Of a DNA stretch of 33,557 nt, positions 6,986-15,635 are shown piece by piece. The notes under the pieces were generated by a model. The model was not told where the DNA came from and searched no databases. It was given only the letters and a program-made list of their open reading frames with translations. The translations under genes and the position numbers were made by a program. The stretch covers positions 1-33,557 of the forward strand of contig CADAVI010000035.1 in assembly GCA_902791295.1 (NCBI GenBank). Direction: 5' to 3'. Each line of letters starts with the position of its first letter. Position 1 is the first letter of the stretch. The stretch comes from an uncultured Bacteroidales bacterium (GTDB lineage Bacteria; Bacteroidota; Bacteroidia; Bacteroidales; Bacteroidaceae).

Positions 6986-9550
6986 TTAGAGAAAACGCCC
7001 GGTCTGACCGGCCTGTTTTTTCTTCATCTGATCGGGTGTTCCGCTGAACACCAAACGACCGCCTTCGCGACCGCCTTCCGGCCCCATCTCAATGAGCCAG
7101 TCACAGGCACGGATAATGTCCAGATTATGTTCAATGACAAGCACCGTGTTGCCCTTGTCCACCAGGCGGTCCAACACCCCGAGCAGCACCCGGATATCGT
7201 CGAAGTGGAGACCCGTTGTGGGTTCGTCGAGAATAAACAGTGTGCGCCCGGTGTCGCGTTTGGCCAGTTCGGTTGCCAACTTCACGCGCTGGCTCTCGCC
7301 GCCCGAGAGTGTCGTGGACGACTGTCCGAGTTTGATATAGCCCAAACCGACATCCTGAAGCGTTTTGATGCGACGCAGAATGTCCGGCTGGTTCTCAAAA
7401 AACTCAACAGCCTGATTGATGGTCATATCCAGCACATCGGCAATACTCTTGCTCTTGAAACGAACTTCCAGCGTCTCACGGTTGTAACGCTTCCCGCGAC
7501 ACTCCTCACAGGGCACCATCACGTCGGGCAGGAAATTCATCTCGATACTCCTGTACCCGTTGCCGCCGCACACCTCGCAGCGGCCGCCTTTGACATTGAA
7601 GGAAAAGCGTCCGGGCTTATAACCTCTGATTTTGGCCTCGGGAAGGTTGACAAAAAGATTGCGGATGTCGGCAAACACTCCGGTATAGGTGGCAGGATTG
7701 CTGCGCGGCGTGCGTCCGATGGGACTTTGGTCCACACAGACCACCTTGTCAATATACTCAACACCCTCAAGACTGTCGTAAGGTAAAGGCTCCTTGAGCG
7801 AACGGTAAAATTTCTGAGAAAGAATGGGGTGCAGCGTTTCGTTGACCAAAGTGCTCTTTCCGCTGCCGGAAACGCCGGTAACGCCAATCAGACAACCCAA
7901 GGGGAAAGCCACATCAACGTGTTTGAGATTGTTGCCTGAAGCACCGCGCAGAACAAGACGGTTGCCGTTGCCTTTGCGCCGTTTCTCCGGAACGGGCATC
8001 TTGACACGCCCCGAAAGATAGAGTGATGTCAGGGTATCGGTCTTCAGCATGTCCTTGCAAGTTCCCTGAAAGACGACTTCCCCGCCCTTGCGGCCGGCAC
8101 GGGGACCGATGTCCACTATCCAGTCGGCATTCTGCATCATCTCCTCGTCGTGCTCCACCACAATGACCGTGTTGCCCATGTCACGCAACTTTTTGAGCGA
8201 AGAAATCAGACGCTCGTTGTCGCGCTGATGCAGACCGATGGAAGGCTCGTCGAGAATGTAAAGCACGTTGACCAGACCGGAACCTATCTGTGTGGCCAAA
8301 CGGATGCGCTGACTCTCACCGCCCGAAAGCGTGGCGCTGCTGCGCGAAAGGGAGAGGTAGTCCAATCCCACGTCAAGCAGGAAATCAAGACGTGTGCGTA
8401 TCTCCTTGAGTATCTCCGGGGCAATAAGCTTCTGACGGTCATTGAGACGTTCGTCAAGATTTGTAAGCCACTCTTTCAACTGAGCCAAATCCATGGCGGA
8501 AACCTCGGCGATGTTTTTGCCGTCAATGCGGTAGTGCAGGGACTCCCGGCAGAGACGCTGTCCGCCACACTCGGGACAGACTTCCCGATGGAACTTGCCG
8601 TCTTCGGCATCCACATCATCCTCATTATATTCGCCGACTTCCTGTCCGCGACGGTTAACCACCACATAGCCCAACCCCTTGCAATGGGGGCAGGCCCCTT
8701 GTGGGGAGTTGAACGAAAAATCGTGGGGTGCCGGATCACGGTAAGAAATGCCGCTGGTGGGACACATGAGACGACGGGAATAATGGTGAACATCGCCCGT
8801 GTCGGCATCACACACCATCATGACACCTCCGCCCTCCTTCATCGCAGTGCGGATGCTGCCCAAAAGACGCACATTGTCTTCGGAAGCATCATCACCGGAA
8901 GATGAGGCAGAAGGTATCCTGAGGCGATCCACCACCACCTCCACATCGTGATTGCGATAGCGGTCCAGTTTCATGCCGGGAAGCAGTTCTTCTATTTCGC
9001 CGTCAACACGGGCATAGAGGTAGCCCCTGCGGCGAAGACTCTCGAAGAGCTCACGATAATGACCCTTACGGTTTTTCACCATAGGAGCCATAATGTACAG
9101 CTTATGTCCGCAATAGCGATTAAGTATCAACTCAAGAATCTGCTCCTCGCTGTAGTGCACCATCTTCTCGCCCGTGACATAGGAATATGCTTCTCCGGCA
9201 CGTGCATAGAGCAAACGGAAGAAATCATAAATCTCAGTGGTGGTGCCGACCGTCGAACGCGGATTCTTGTTCGTCGTCTTCTGCTCAATACTGATTACGG
9301 GCGACAGACCGGAAATCTTATCTACATCGGGACGCGTGAGATTGCCCAGAAAATTGCGGGCGTAGGCAGAGAAAGTCTCTATATAGCGACGCTGTCCCTC
9401 AGCATAAATGGTGTCGAACGCCAACGACGACTTGCCGCTGCCCGAGAGACCCGTGATCACGGTCAGAGAGCCTCGCGGTATCTTCACGTCCACATTCTTC
9501 AGATTGTGCACGCGCGCGCCTTCAATAATGATAAATTCCTGATTGGCCAT
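6986..9550 (-). CDS. uvrA: Excinuclease ABC subunit A, short form lacking most of the insertion domain
   Basis: UvrA finds DNA lesions and loads UvrB. The 854-residue product has both ATPase halves: Walker A GLSGSGKS (34-41), signature LSGGESQR (about 408-415), then GVSGSGKS, a second LSGGESQR and ILDEPTTGLHFDD. The UvrB-binding region (about 115-250) and the C-terminal zinc module (CEVCGGNG...CEECRG) are present. Between CPHCKGLG (287-294) and CPECGGQRL (325-333) there are only 30 residues, where the usual 940-residue UvrA has over 100. The missing part corresponds to the insertion domain. The first zinc site is also incomplete (CPTSG). The reading frame is clean. ATG 9550 directly abuts the upstream gene's stop codon (9551-9553). 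Confidence 0.95.
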   Translation of the reverse strand: MANQEFIIIEGARVHNLKNVDVKIPRGSLTVITGLSGSGKSSLAFDTIYAEGQRRYIETFSAYARNFLGNLTRPDVDKISGLSPVISIEQKTTNKNPRSTVGTTTEIYDFFRLLYARAGEAYSYVTGEKMVHYSEEQILELILNRYCGHKLYIMAPMVKNRKGHYRELFESLRRRGYLYARVDGEIEELLPGMKLDRYRNHDVEVVVDRLRIPSASSSGDDASEDNVRLLGSIRTAMKEGGGVMMVCDADTGDVHHYSRRLMCPTSGISYRDPAPHDFSFNSPQGACPHCKGLGYVVVNRRGQEVGEYNEDDVDAEDGKFHREVCPECGGQRLCRESLHYRIDGKNIAEVSAMDLAQLKEWLTNLDERLNDRQKLIAPEILKEIRTRLDFLLDVGLDYLSLSRSSATLSGGESQRIRLATQIGSGLVNVLYILDEPSIGLHQRDNERLISSLKKLRDMGNTVIVVEHDEEMMQNADWIVDIGPRAGRKGGEVVFQGTCKDMLKTDTLTSLYLSGRVKMPVPEKRRKGNGNRLVLRGASGNNLKHVDVAFPLGCLIGVTGVSGSGKSTLVNETLHPILSQKFYRSLKEPLPYDSLEGVEYIDKVVCVDQSPIGRTPRSNPATYTGVFADIRNLFVNLPEAKIRGYKPGRFSFNVKGGRCEVCGGNGYRSIEMNFLPDVMVPCEECRGKRYNRETLEVRFKSKSIADVLDMTINQAVEFFENQPDILRRIKTLQDVGLGYIKLGQSSTTLSGGESQRVKLATELAKRDTGRTLFILDEPTTGLHFDDIRVLLGVLDRLVDKGNTVLVIEHNLDIIRACDWLIEMGPEGGREGGRLVFSGTPDQMKKKQAGQTGRFL

Positions 9551-10318
9551 CTATGGTGTTGCTCCGTCTTCGTTCTCGTGATACCCGGTCAGAACGTTGA
9601 TTGCCTTCTTGATATTATATTCAACACCGTCGGCACCCCTGGCCTTCACACGCAGGAAATATACGCCGTCTTTTACGGTTTTCCCGCCAAAGGTCCCGTC
9701 CCAGCCGGCCTCGTAGGTGTAGCAGTCGGTCCAGGAATAGAGTTTCTGGCCCCAGCGGTTAAACACCACCGCCTCAAAATCGACAATACCGCGAGGCCCG
9801 TTGTTGCCGCTTGAGGTGGTTGGCGCCGTGCCTTTGGCCTGCAGATAATCATTGGTGCCGTCACCGTTGGGCGAGAAAGCATTCGGGAACTCCAACCGGC
9901 TCTCCGTAATGGTGATTAAAAACTTATTGCCTTCACCGCCGTATTCCTCGGGCCAGTTAAAAAGCTTACCGTCTTTCTCTATTGTTGCCTGAACGAGAAT
10001 GAGATAAGTGCCGCTTTCCATGAAGGTGTACATCAAGTTTTCATCGTCGCGCGACAGGACAGGAACGTTGTCTTTGAGTATGGTCCAAACGTAACGGCAG
10101 GAGGCTCCTTCCACATTGCTCGGTTTACTGTAGAAAACGGATTGCAGGGGGCCATTCTGAGCATCGACCTCCTCTCCGGCGTTCTTCCGAATCATGTCCT
10201 TATGCTCCGGATAATATTCCACATAAGGATTCAGTACGGGGTCGGTATCCAATGCCCTTACCGCAGAGGATGCAAGCAGCGACAAGAGCGCAACAAAGAA
10301 CAATCTGACACTTTTCAC
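9551..10318 (-). CDS. Secreted protein with CHU_C (type B sorting) C-terminal domain
   Basis: The 255-residue product starts with a signal peptide (MKSVRLFFVALLSLLASSAV, cleavage near RALD). A PKD-like middle follows (CRYVWTILKDNVPVLS... TYLILVQATIEKDG). The end has the gliding-motility-associated C-terminal domain: FPNAFSPNGDGTNDYLQ, VFNRWGQKLYSW, WDGTFGGKTVKDGVYFLRV. That domain directs type IX secretion in Bacteroidetes (type B signal), so the protein should reach the cell surface. Start is GTG 10318; no ATG fits. The -7 box lies only 5 bp upstream, so the mRNA should be nearly leaderless. Its stop codon touches the uvrA start. Function beyond secretion is unknown. Confidence 0.88.
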   Translation of the reverse strand: MKSVRLFFVALLSLLASSAVRALDTDPVLNPYVEYYPEHKDMIRKNAGEEVDAQNGPLQSVFYSKPSNVEGASCRYVWTILKDNVPVLSRDDENLMYTFMESGTYLILVQATIEKDGKLFNWPEEYGGEGNKFLITITESRLEFPNAFSPNGDGTNDYLQAKGTAPTTSSGNNGPRGIVDFEAVVFNRWGQKLYSWTDCYTYEAGWDGTFGGKTVKDGVYFLRVKARGADGVEYNIKKAINVLTGYHENEDGATP

Positions 10319-10323
10319 AGCCG

Positions 10324-10331
10324 CAAAAATA
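10324..10331 (-). promoter_or_regulatory. -7 box TATTTTTG, 5 bp from a GTG start
   Basis: The minus strand reads TTTTTTTTGTATTTTTGCGGCT followed by the GTG start of the CHU_C gene at 10318. With the usual 3-5 base gap from box to start of transcription, the 5' leader would be about 0-2 bases. Confidence 0.5.
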
Positions 10332-10395
10332 CAAAAAAAATCCTATATGACAAAAAAATCTGCAGAGTGAAGCCCGCAGGCCGAACATTTTTTTG

Positions 10396-10403
10396 TAATT
10401 TTG
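10396..10403 (+). promoter_or_regulatory. -7 box TAATTTTG, 5 bp from a GTG start
   Basis: TTTTTTTGTAATTTTGCACAT runs into GTG 10409. The 5-bp spacing is identical to the divergent promoter at 10324-10331. No clear -33 element is seen. Confidence 0.5.
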
Positions 10404-10408
10404 CACAT

Positions 10409-11125
10409 GTGAAACGGATTGTGTGCCTTATTCCCCTTTTATTCTCCCTCCTTACGGCGACAGCCCAAGTAGGCGAATACCGCAAGGACCTGGCTGTGGG
10501 TTTCAGCGGAGGATATGTGCTGAACAAGGTTTCGTTCAACCCGACCATCAAGCAGAGTTTTCACGGCGGCTGCACGTTCGGCGCCACATTGCGCTACACC
10601 TGCGAGAAATACTTCGGCATCATCTGTGCCATACAGGCAGAACTCAACTTCACCCAATTGGGATGGAAAGAGAAAATCGAAACCTCATCCGACACCTACG
10701 AGCGTACGGTGAACTATTTTCACATCCCCGCTTTCGCCAGAATCGGTTTCGGCCGCGAGCGCAAGGGCGTACAGGGATACGTTTTAATCGGTCCGCAAAT
10801 CGGCTTCAATATCGGCGACTCGGAAACACGCGGCGGAGAATGGACGGAAGAGACATTGAGCAAACGCCCCAACAATGTGGTTGAGCAATACAGCCTGCCT
10901 ATTCAGAAAAAATTTGAATACGGCATCTGCGGCGGTCTGGGCCTAGAGGTCAGCAACCCCAAGGTGGGACATTTTCAGATAGAGGGACGTTACTACTACG
11001 GTCTGTCCTCCATCTTCAACGATTCAAAAGCAGACAAATTTACACGTTCGGCCAACGGTGCCATCATAGCCAAAGTCACCTGGCTCTATGATGTCATCAA
11101 AACCAAAAATCCGAAAATCCGTTAA
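10409..11125 (+). CDS. Outer-membrane beta-barrel protein (PorT-like)
   Basis: The 238-residue product begins MKRIVCLIPLLFSLLTATAQ, a signal peptide ending in the common ATAQ cleavage site. The rest is a series of alternating strands with aromatic ends (GFSGGYVLNKVSF, YFGIICAIQAELNFTQLGW, NYFHIPAFARIGFG, GYVLIGPQIGFNIG, HFQIEGRYYYGLSSIF) typical of Bacteroidetes OMP_b-brl_2/PorT barrels of 8 or so strands. The frame is open to 10142, but only GTG 10409 gives a signal peptide and it follows the -7 box. Its stop overlaps the convergent DUF4293 stop in TTAA. Whether it is PorT of the type IX system or another barrel of the same fold cannot be settled here; the CHU_C neighbour is suggestive. Confidence 0.8.
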   Translation: MKRIVCLIPLLFSLLTATAQVGEYRKDLAVGFSGGYVLNKVSFNPTIKQSFHGGCTFGATLRYTCEKYFGIICAIQAELNFTQLGWKEKIETSSDTYERTVNYFHIPAFARIGFGRERKGVQGYVLIGPQIGFNIGDSETRGGEWTEETLSKRPNNVVEQYSLPIQKKFEYGICGGLGLEVSNPKVGHFQIEGRYYYGLSSIFNDSKADKFTRSANGAIIAKVTWLYDVIKTKNPKIR

Positions 11126-11556
11126 CGCAGACGGTCGAGACTCCTGACCAGCATCTCGTCCTTGAGAATATAGCGGAAGGCCTGATAGTTGAGCACCAAC
11201 GAGCAAAACGGCAATGCTGCCGGAATGCAAACGTTAAGAATCAGCCCGCTATCGCGCGCTTCCTGCCACAGTTGCCAGTAGGCGTAAGCATAAATCAGAT
11301 ACCAGCCTGCCAGCAGAATGATGGAAAACGTCATCAGCCTCATCTGCAACGCACGTTTGCGGAACAGGAAAATATCGAAAAGAGTGATTAACGCGACCAG
11401 CATGAGAATTACGCCGAGGGGCAGAAAACTCCATCCCGTGAGGTCTTGCGAGAAATCTTCCGTAACGGTCAGACGGGCTAACGGACAAAAAAACGATACC
11501 GTGCCGGCAATGATTGCCGAGCACAGCATCCATAAACTCTGAATTCTCTGAATCAT
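11122..11556 (-). CDS. DUF4293 family membrane protein
   Basis: The 144-residue product starts MIQRIQSLWMLCSAIIAGTV and has four hydrophobic segments (about 7-27, 45-65, 75-95, 105-125). The N-terminal MIQRIQS and the YQAFRYILKDEMLVRSLDRLR tail are typical of DUF4293, a Bacteroidetes-only inner-membrane family of unknown function. Its ATG overlaps the rpoZ stop (TAATG), and the order bamD-rpoZ-DUF4293 looks like one transcript. The 3' end overlaps the convergent barrel gene by 4 bp. Confidence 0.88.
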   Translation of the reverse strand: MIQRIQSLWMLCSAIIAGTVSFFCPLARLTVTEDFSQDLTGWSFLPLGVILMLVALITLFDIFLFRKRALQMRLMTFSIILLAGWYLIYAYAYWQLWQEARDSGLILNVCIPAALPFCSLVLNYQAFRYILKDEMLVRSLDRLR

Positions 11557-11903
11557 TAGAATTGGTCCTCTATCTCATCCTGATCGTTGCTGCCGTCGCG
11601 GAAGAAAATACGACCCTCTTCGAACTCCTTGGTAGCAATCAGAGTGGGCTTGGGCAGACGCTCGTAGTAACGACTGATCTCAATCTGCTCGCGGTTTTCG
11701 AACACCTCGTCCACGCCGCTGTCCGATGATGAAGAGAACTCCTGCAGTTTGTTGGTCAGCTCCTGCTTGAGTTCGGCGCTAATCTGGTTGGCACGCTTTG
11801 CGATAATGGCTACACTCTTGTAGATGTTACCGGTGTCCTCACAGAGGCTCATCACGTCACGGGTGACGGTGGTGGTGGGGGCGTTTGTCTTTCTGTAATC
11901 CAT
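11556..11903 (-). CDS. rpoZ: RNA polymerase omega subunit, Bacteroidetes type
   Basis: Omega helps assembly of the RNA polymerase core by folding around beta-prime. The 115-residue product starts MDYRKTNAPTTTVTRDVMSL and has the NIYKSVAIIAKRANQIS segment that corresponds to the conserved omega helix. It continues with a charged tail including EISRYYERLPKPTLIATKEF and ends in an acidic EIEDQF. This long, diverged form is characteristic of Bacteroidetes. It lies 40 bp after bamD and overlaps DUF4293 by one base. Confidence 0.88.
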   Translation of the reverse strand: MDYRKTNAPTTTVTRDVMSLCEDTGNIYKSVAIIAKRANQISAELKQELTNKLQEFSSSSDSGVDEVFENREQIEISRYYERLPKPTLIATKEFEEGRIFFRDGSNDQDEIEDQF

Positions 11904-11943
11904 AGTGGGATATTTGATTATATATGTTTATTTTCGTGATAAA

Positions 11944-12798
11944 TCAATCTTCTTTAGGCTTGATGTCGATGTTTTTCTTCTCAACCATGCGTTGGGCATC
12001 CTCATGCATCTTGACCGCCTCGGCCATATATTTGCTTTCGGGATACTCGCCGGCAAAGTTGAAGAACTCGTCGATGGCATCGCGGAAGCGCTGTTCTTTC
12101 TTGGCTTCCACACTCTTGAGCGCCAAATGATATTTGGAGCGCAACACGAGAATGGAAAACTTTTCACGCATTTCATTGGAAGCGTACGGGAAATCTCTCA
12201 ACGCATTTTGCGAGGTGACGATGCAGGCCTCATAGTTGGAACCACCGGAAGTGCAGTTGCCGATATAAGTACCCAAATCATAATAAAGCTTGGCGCTGAG
12301 ATATTCTTTCTCTATCAGACGGTCCTGCAAGGCATAAATCATCTGATGCGTTTCATTCTTGATGCGGGTATAGGGATAATAATCCAGGAATTGCTGAAAT
12401 TCCTGAATGGCCTGATAGGTCGTTGACTGATCCAGGCGGGGATCGGGCGACTTCTTGTAGAGTGCGTATCCGGCATAGTAACGGGCATACTCCACATACT
12501 GGCCTTTAGGATAGCTCTGATAATATTTGCGGAAATACTGGGCCGAATTCTCATAATCCTTGCAGTTGAAGGAACTCAGCGCCAAAAGATACAGGCTCTC
12601 CTCACCGTTGAGAGTGCCTTTCATCACGGCCAAAAGTTCACCGAAGAGCAGGGAGGCTTTAACGTATTTACCCTCAAAGAAATACTGCTTTGCCACCTCG
12701 TATTTGTATTCGTAGTCCGTTGACTTCTCCAAAGCATTGAATCGTTTGCATCCGGTCAACAGCGTAACAGCCAATATGGATATAAGCAGTTTCTTCAT
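11944..12798 (-). CDS. bamD: Outer-membrane assembly lipoprotein BamD
   Basis: BamD is the TPR lipoprotein of the BAM complex that inserts beta-barrels into the outer membrane. The 284-residue product has signal MKKLLISILAVTLLTGCKR with lipobox LTGC (C17). TPR-like helices follow: YEVAKQYFFEGKYVKASLLF, YLLALSSFNCKDYENSAQYF, and later FRDAIDEFFNFAGEYPESKY. The spacing of pairs ending in YPxS/YPKG is as in YfiO/BamD. The ATG lies 11 bp after a minus-strand -7 box (12810-12817), so the leader is very short. It is the first gene of the bamD-rpoZ-DUF4293 run. Confidence 0.93.
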   Translation of the reverse strand: MKKLLISILAVTLLTGCKRFNALEKSTDYEYKYEVAKQYFFEGKYVKASLLFGELLAVMKGTLNGEESLYLLALSSFNCKDYENSAQYFRKYYQSYPKGQYVEYARYYAGYALYKKSPDPRLDQSTTYQAIQEFQQFLDYYPYTRIKNETHQMIYALQDRLIEKEYLSAKLYYDLGTYIGNCTSGGSNYEACIVTSQNALRDFPYASNEMREKFSILVLRSKYHLALKSVEAKKEQRFRDAIDEFFNFAGEYPESKYMAEAVKMHEDAQRMVEKKNIDIKPKED

Positions 12799-12809
12799 AA
12801 TTCAGCGCG

Positions 12810-12817
12810 CAAAGTTA
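12810..12817 (-). promoter_or_regulatory. -7 box TAACTTTG for bamD
   Basis: The minus strand reads TTATAACTTTGCGCGC. The box ends 11 bp upstream of the bamD ATG. Confidence 0.5.
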
Positions 12818-12923
12818 TAACTTTTTTTTCACATTACCCCCTCTGGGGACAAGTTTTTTTGCTCTATTTGTATTTTTTGGCTAAAACCGGAAGTGTTTAT
12901 ATGCCTATTATCTCTTTTTTTCA

Positions 12924-12931
12924 TAATTTTG
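12924..12931 (+). promoter_or_regulatory. -7 box TAATTTTG for uvrB
   Basis: TTTTTTTCATAATTTTGCACC ends 9 bp upstream of the uvrB ATG at 12941, predicting a leader of about 5 bases. Confidence 0.5.
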
Positions 12932-12940
12932 CACCTTGAT

Positions 12941-14965
12941 ATGGATTTCAAACTCACTTCGCAATATCAACCGACGGGCGATCAGCCGGAAGCCATCCGA
13001 CAACTCACGGAAGGTTTGCGTCAGGGACTGCCGGCACAAACACTGCTCGGCGTCACCGGCAGCGGCAAAACATTCACGATGGCCAACGTCATCAAAAACT
13101 TCGGACGCCCCACCCTCATCCTCTCGCACAACAAGACGCTCGCGGCGCAGCTCTACGGCGAGATGAAGCAGTTTTTTCCCGAAAACGCAGTAGAATACTA
13201 TGTCTCCTACTACGATTATTATCAACCGGAAGCCTATATTCCCTCCACCGACACCTACATTGAGAAAGACCTGGCCATCAACGAAGAGATTGACCGGCTC
13301 CGACTCTCTGCCACGAGTGCTCTGCTGTCGGGCCGCAACGATGTGGTGGTGGTCTCGTCGGTCAGCTGCATCTACGGCATGGGCAATCCTGCAGCCTTTT
13401 ATGACAACGTCATTGACTTGGCTGTCGGACAGACGATTACCCACAACGCCCTGCTGCGCCGTCTGCTCAACTCGCTCTACGTGCGCAACGACATCACGCC
13501 GACTCGGGGCAGCGTGCGGGTCAAGGGCGACACGGTGGACATTTTCCTGGCCTACAGTGAGCGCATACTGAGGGTGTCTTTCTGGGGCGACGAAATAGAA
13601 AGTCTCGAAGAACTGGACAGCGAGACGCTGGACAGTGTGGCTTCTTTCCCCGACTACCGCATCTATCCTGCCAATCTTTTCATCACTTCACCCGACAAGC
13701 AGGAAGCCGCCATTGCCCTCATCAAGGAAGACCTCAAAGACCAAGTGGCTTATTTTCAGAGCATCGGCAAAGACTTTGAGGCACAACGGTTGGAGGAGCG
13801 CGTCAACTACGACATCGAGATGATACGCGAACTCGGCCACTGTTCCGGCATCGAAAACTACAGCCGCTACTTCGACGGCAGAGCGCCCGGCACCCGTCCC
13901 TATTGTCTATTGGACTTCTTCCCCAAAGATTTTCTGCTCATCATTGATGAGAGTCACGTCTCCGTGCCCCAGATTCGCGCCATGTACGGCGGCGATCAGG
14001 CCCGAAAGAACAATCTTGTGGAATACGGTTTCCGCCTGCCTGCAGCCAAAGACAACCGCCCGCTCCGTTTTGAAGAGTTCGAGGCACTGACGCCGCAAAC
14101 CATCTACGTCTCAGCCACACCGGCAGACTACGAACTGGAACGCTCCGAGGGCGTTGTGGCCGAACAGGTTATCAGACCGACCGGCCTGCTGGATCCGCCC
14201 ATCGAAGTGCGCCCCACACACCACCAGGTGGATGACCTCATGGAAGAAATCCAGCGACGCATCGAACGGCACGAACGCACCCTCGTCACCACACTGACCA
14301 AACGTATGGCGGAGGAACTTACAGAATATTTCCTGCGCTACGACATCAAAGCCACCTATATACATTCCGAGGTGGACACACTGGAACGCGTGGAGATACT
14401 GGACAATCTGCGCAAGGGTGTCATCGACGTATTGGTCGGCGTCAATCTCCTGCGTGAAGGTCTTGATTTGCCCGAAGTATCACTTGTGGCCATTCTCGAT
14501 GCCGACAAGGAGGGATTTCTCCGCTCGCACCGCTCCCTCACACAGACTGTCGGACGTGCGGCACGCAACGTGCACGGACTGGCCATCATGTACGGCGACA
14601 ACATCACGGAATCGATGCAGCAAACCATCGACGAGACCAACCGACGCCGGCAAAAACAGATGCGCTACAACGAAGAACACGGCATCACGCCACAGCAGAT
14701 ACAGAAGGCCCGCACGATGTCCGACCTGCTCTCGCTGCAGAAAGCCACAGGAGAGAAACGCGCCTACATCGAGCCCGAACCGCAACCTCTTGTCCAGGCA
14801 GCAGAATCTCCGGAAGCGCTGCAACTCTCGCCGGAAGCCCGCCGCAAGAAAATCGATGCTCTGCGCAAGGAGATGCAGGCTGCAGCCAAGAAACTGGACT
14901 TCATCTCTGCCGCCCGTCTGCGCGACGAGATGCTGGCCCTCATGGCACAGGAAGATACGCCCTAA
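12941..14965 (+). CDS. uvrB: Excinuclease ABC subunit B
   Basis: UvrB verifies lesions handed over by UvrA and then recruits UvrC. The 674-residue product starts [20 protein letters not shown] as the family does. It shows Walker A GVTGSGKT (38-45), the beta-hairpin region [12 protein letters not shown] that clamps DNA, DESHV (motif II), [24 protein letters not shown] (motif VI) and the C-terminal UVR motif ([20 protein letters not shown], then [11 protein letters not shown]) for UvrC. Length and motifs are normal. An upstream in-frame start exists, but ATG 12941 follows the -7 box and fits the family. It is separate from uvrA. A 22-bp tandem repeat starts 2 bp after the stop. Confidence 0.97.
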   Translation: MDFKLTSQYQPTGDQPEAIRQLTEGLRQGLPAQTLLGVTGSGKTFTMANVIKNFGRPTLILSHNKTLAAQLYGEMKQFFPENAVEYYVSYYDYYQPEAYIPSTDTYIEKDLAINEEIDRLRLSATSALLSGRNDVVVVSSVSCIYGMGNPAAFYDNVIDLAVGQTITHNALLRRLLNSLYVRNDITPTRGSVRVKGDTVDIFLAYSERILRVSFWGDEIESLEELDSETLDSVASFPDYRIYPANLFITSPDKQEAAIALIKEDLKDQVAYFQSIGKDFEAQRLEERVNYDIEMIRELGHCSGIENYSRYFDGRAPGTRPYCLLDFFPKDFLLIIDESHVSVPQIRAMYGGDQARKNNLVEYGFRLPAAKDNRPLRFEEFEALTPQTIYVSATPADYELERSEGVVAEQVIRPTGLLDPPIEVRPTHHQVDDLMEEIQRRIERHERTLVTTLTKRMAEELTEYFLRYDIKATYIHSEVDTLERVEILDNLRKGVIDVLVGVNLLREGLDLPEVSLVAILDADKEGFLRSHRSLTQTVGRAARNVHGLAIMYGDNITESMQQTIDETNRRRQKQMRYNEEHGITPQQIQKARTMSDLLSLQKATGEKRAYIEPEPQPLVQAAESPEALQLSPEARRKKIDALRKEMQAAAKKLDFISAARLRDEMLALMAQEDTP

Positions 14966-14967
14966 CT

Positions 14968-15011
14968 GGAGAAAATTTACGCGTCCACGGGAGAAAATTT
15001 ACGGCCCCGTG
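14968..15011. repeat. 22-bp tandem repeat (two units), dispersed family
   Basis: GGAGAAAATTTACGCGTCCA and CG (14968-14989) is followed by GGAGAAAATTTACGGCCCCG and TG (14990-15011). The same 22-bp period and core AAATTTACGGCCCC occur again at 32254-32300. The repeat begins 2 bp after the uvrB stop codon. Confidence 0.7.
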
Positions 15012-15045
15012 GGAAAACGGATTTGATGTTGCAATGAGCACGCAG

Positions 15046-15077
15046 AAAAAAGTTCCGCCGGCGCTTGCCGACGGAAC
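15046..15077 (-). terminator. Intrinsic terminator of hsp20
   Basis: An 11-bp stem (15052-15062 with 15067-15077, one G-T pair) has a 4-base loop. On the minus strand it is followed by six T (15046-15051). It lies 30 bp after the hsp20 stop. Confidence 0.85.
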
Positions 15078-15106
15078 TCTCTGAATTTCCGCAAACCCTT
15101 TCCGGG

Positions 15107-15556
15107 TTACTTGATTTCAATCTGGCGACTGGAAGGCAGAGCCTCCTGGGCTTTCTTGGGCAGCACTACCGTCAGAACGCCGTCGTTGACCGTAGCCTCA
15201 ATCTTCTCGCGCTCTACATCGTCGGGCAGCGTGAAGGCCTGTGAGAATTTCTGGTAAGAGAACTCGCGACGCAGCCAGCGGCGCTTTTCATCGCCCTTTT
15301 CCTCCGTCTTCTGCTCTTTCTCCAGAGAAATCATCAGATTACCGTCTTCGGTGATGTTGATGTGGTAGTCCTTCTTTGTGGTGCCGGGAACGGCGAGATC
15401 CAACTTGTAGTCCTTGTCGCTCTCCGTCACGTTGATGGCCGGAGAAGTGGTGTGAACCTGACGCATTTCAGGGAATGAGTCGTTGAAGAAATCGTTGAAG
15501 AATGCCGGCATGAAGTTCATTGCATTGCGGTAGTTGTTGGAAAACATAGGTAACAT
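15107..15556 (-). CDS. Small heat-shock protein, Hsp20/alpha-crystallin family
   Basis: An ATP-independent holdase that binds unfolding proteins. The 149-residue product has a short Phe-rich N-terminal arm (MNFMPAFFNDFFNDSFPEM) and an alpha-crystallin domain from about 40 to 135. It includes LDLAVPGTTKKDYHINITED, REFSYQKFSQAFTLPDDV and the signature NDGVLTVVLPK. The IEIK tail supplies an I-x-I motif for oligomer contacts. A true Shine-Dalgarno site AGGAG lies 9 bp before ATG 15556, which is rare in this genome and supports this start. The promoter appears to be of sigma-54 type (15636-15651), and a strong terminator follows. No CIRCE element is visible. Confidence 0.95.
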   Translation of the reverse strand: MLPMFSNNYRNAMNFMPAFFNDFFNDSFPEMRQVHTTSPAINVTESDKDYKLDLAVPGTTKKDYHINITEDGNLMISLEKEQKTEEKGDEKRRWLRREFSYQKFSQAFTLPDDVEREKIEATVNDGVLTVVLPKKAQEALPSSRQIEIK

Positions 15557-15635
15557 AGTATTAATCTCCTATCTTTAATTGTTAAACATTTACTTTATCA
15601 TCGGCTCTTTTGTTTCGAGCCTCTGCCCTACATCA

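Noticed and set aside
15557..15635. CIRCE/HrcA operator for hsp20
   Set aside because: No TTAGCACTC-N9-GAGTGCTAA-like dyad is present; the only good promoter signal is the sigma-54 type.
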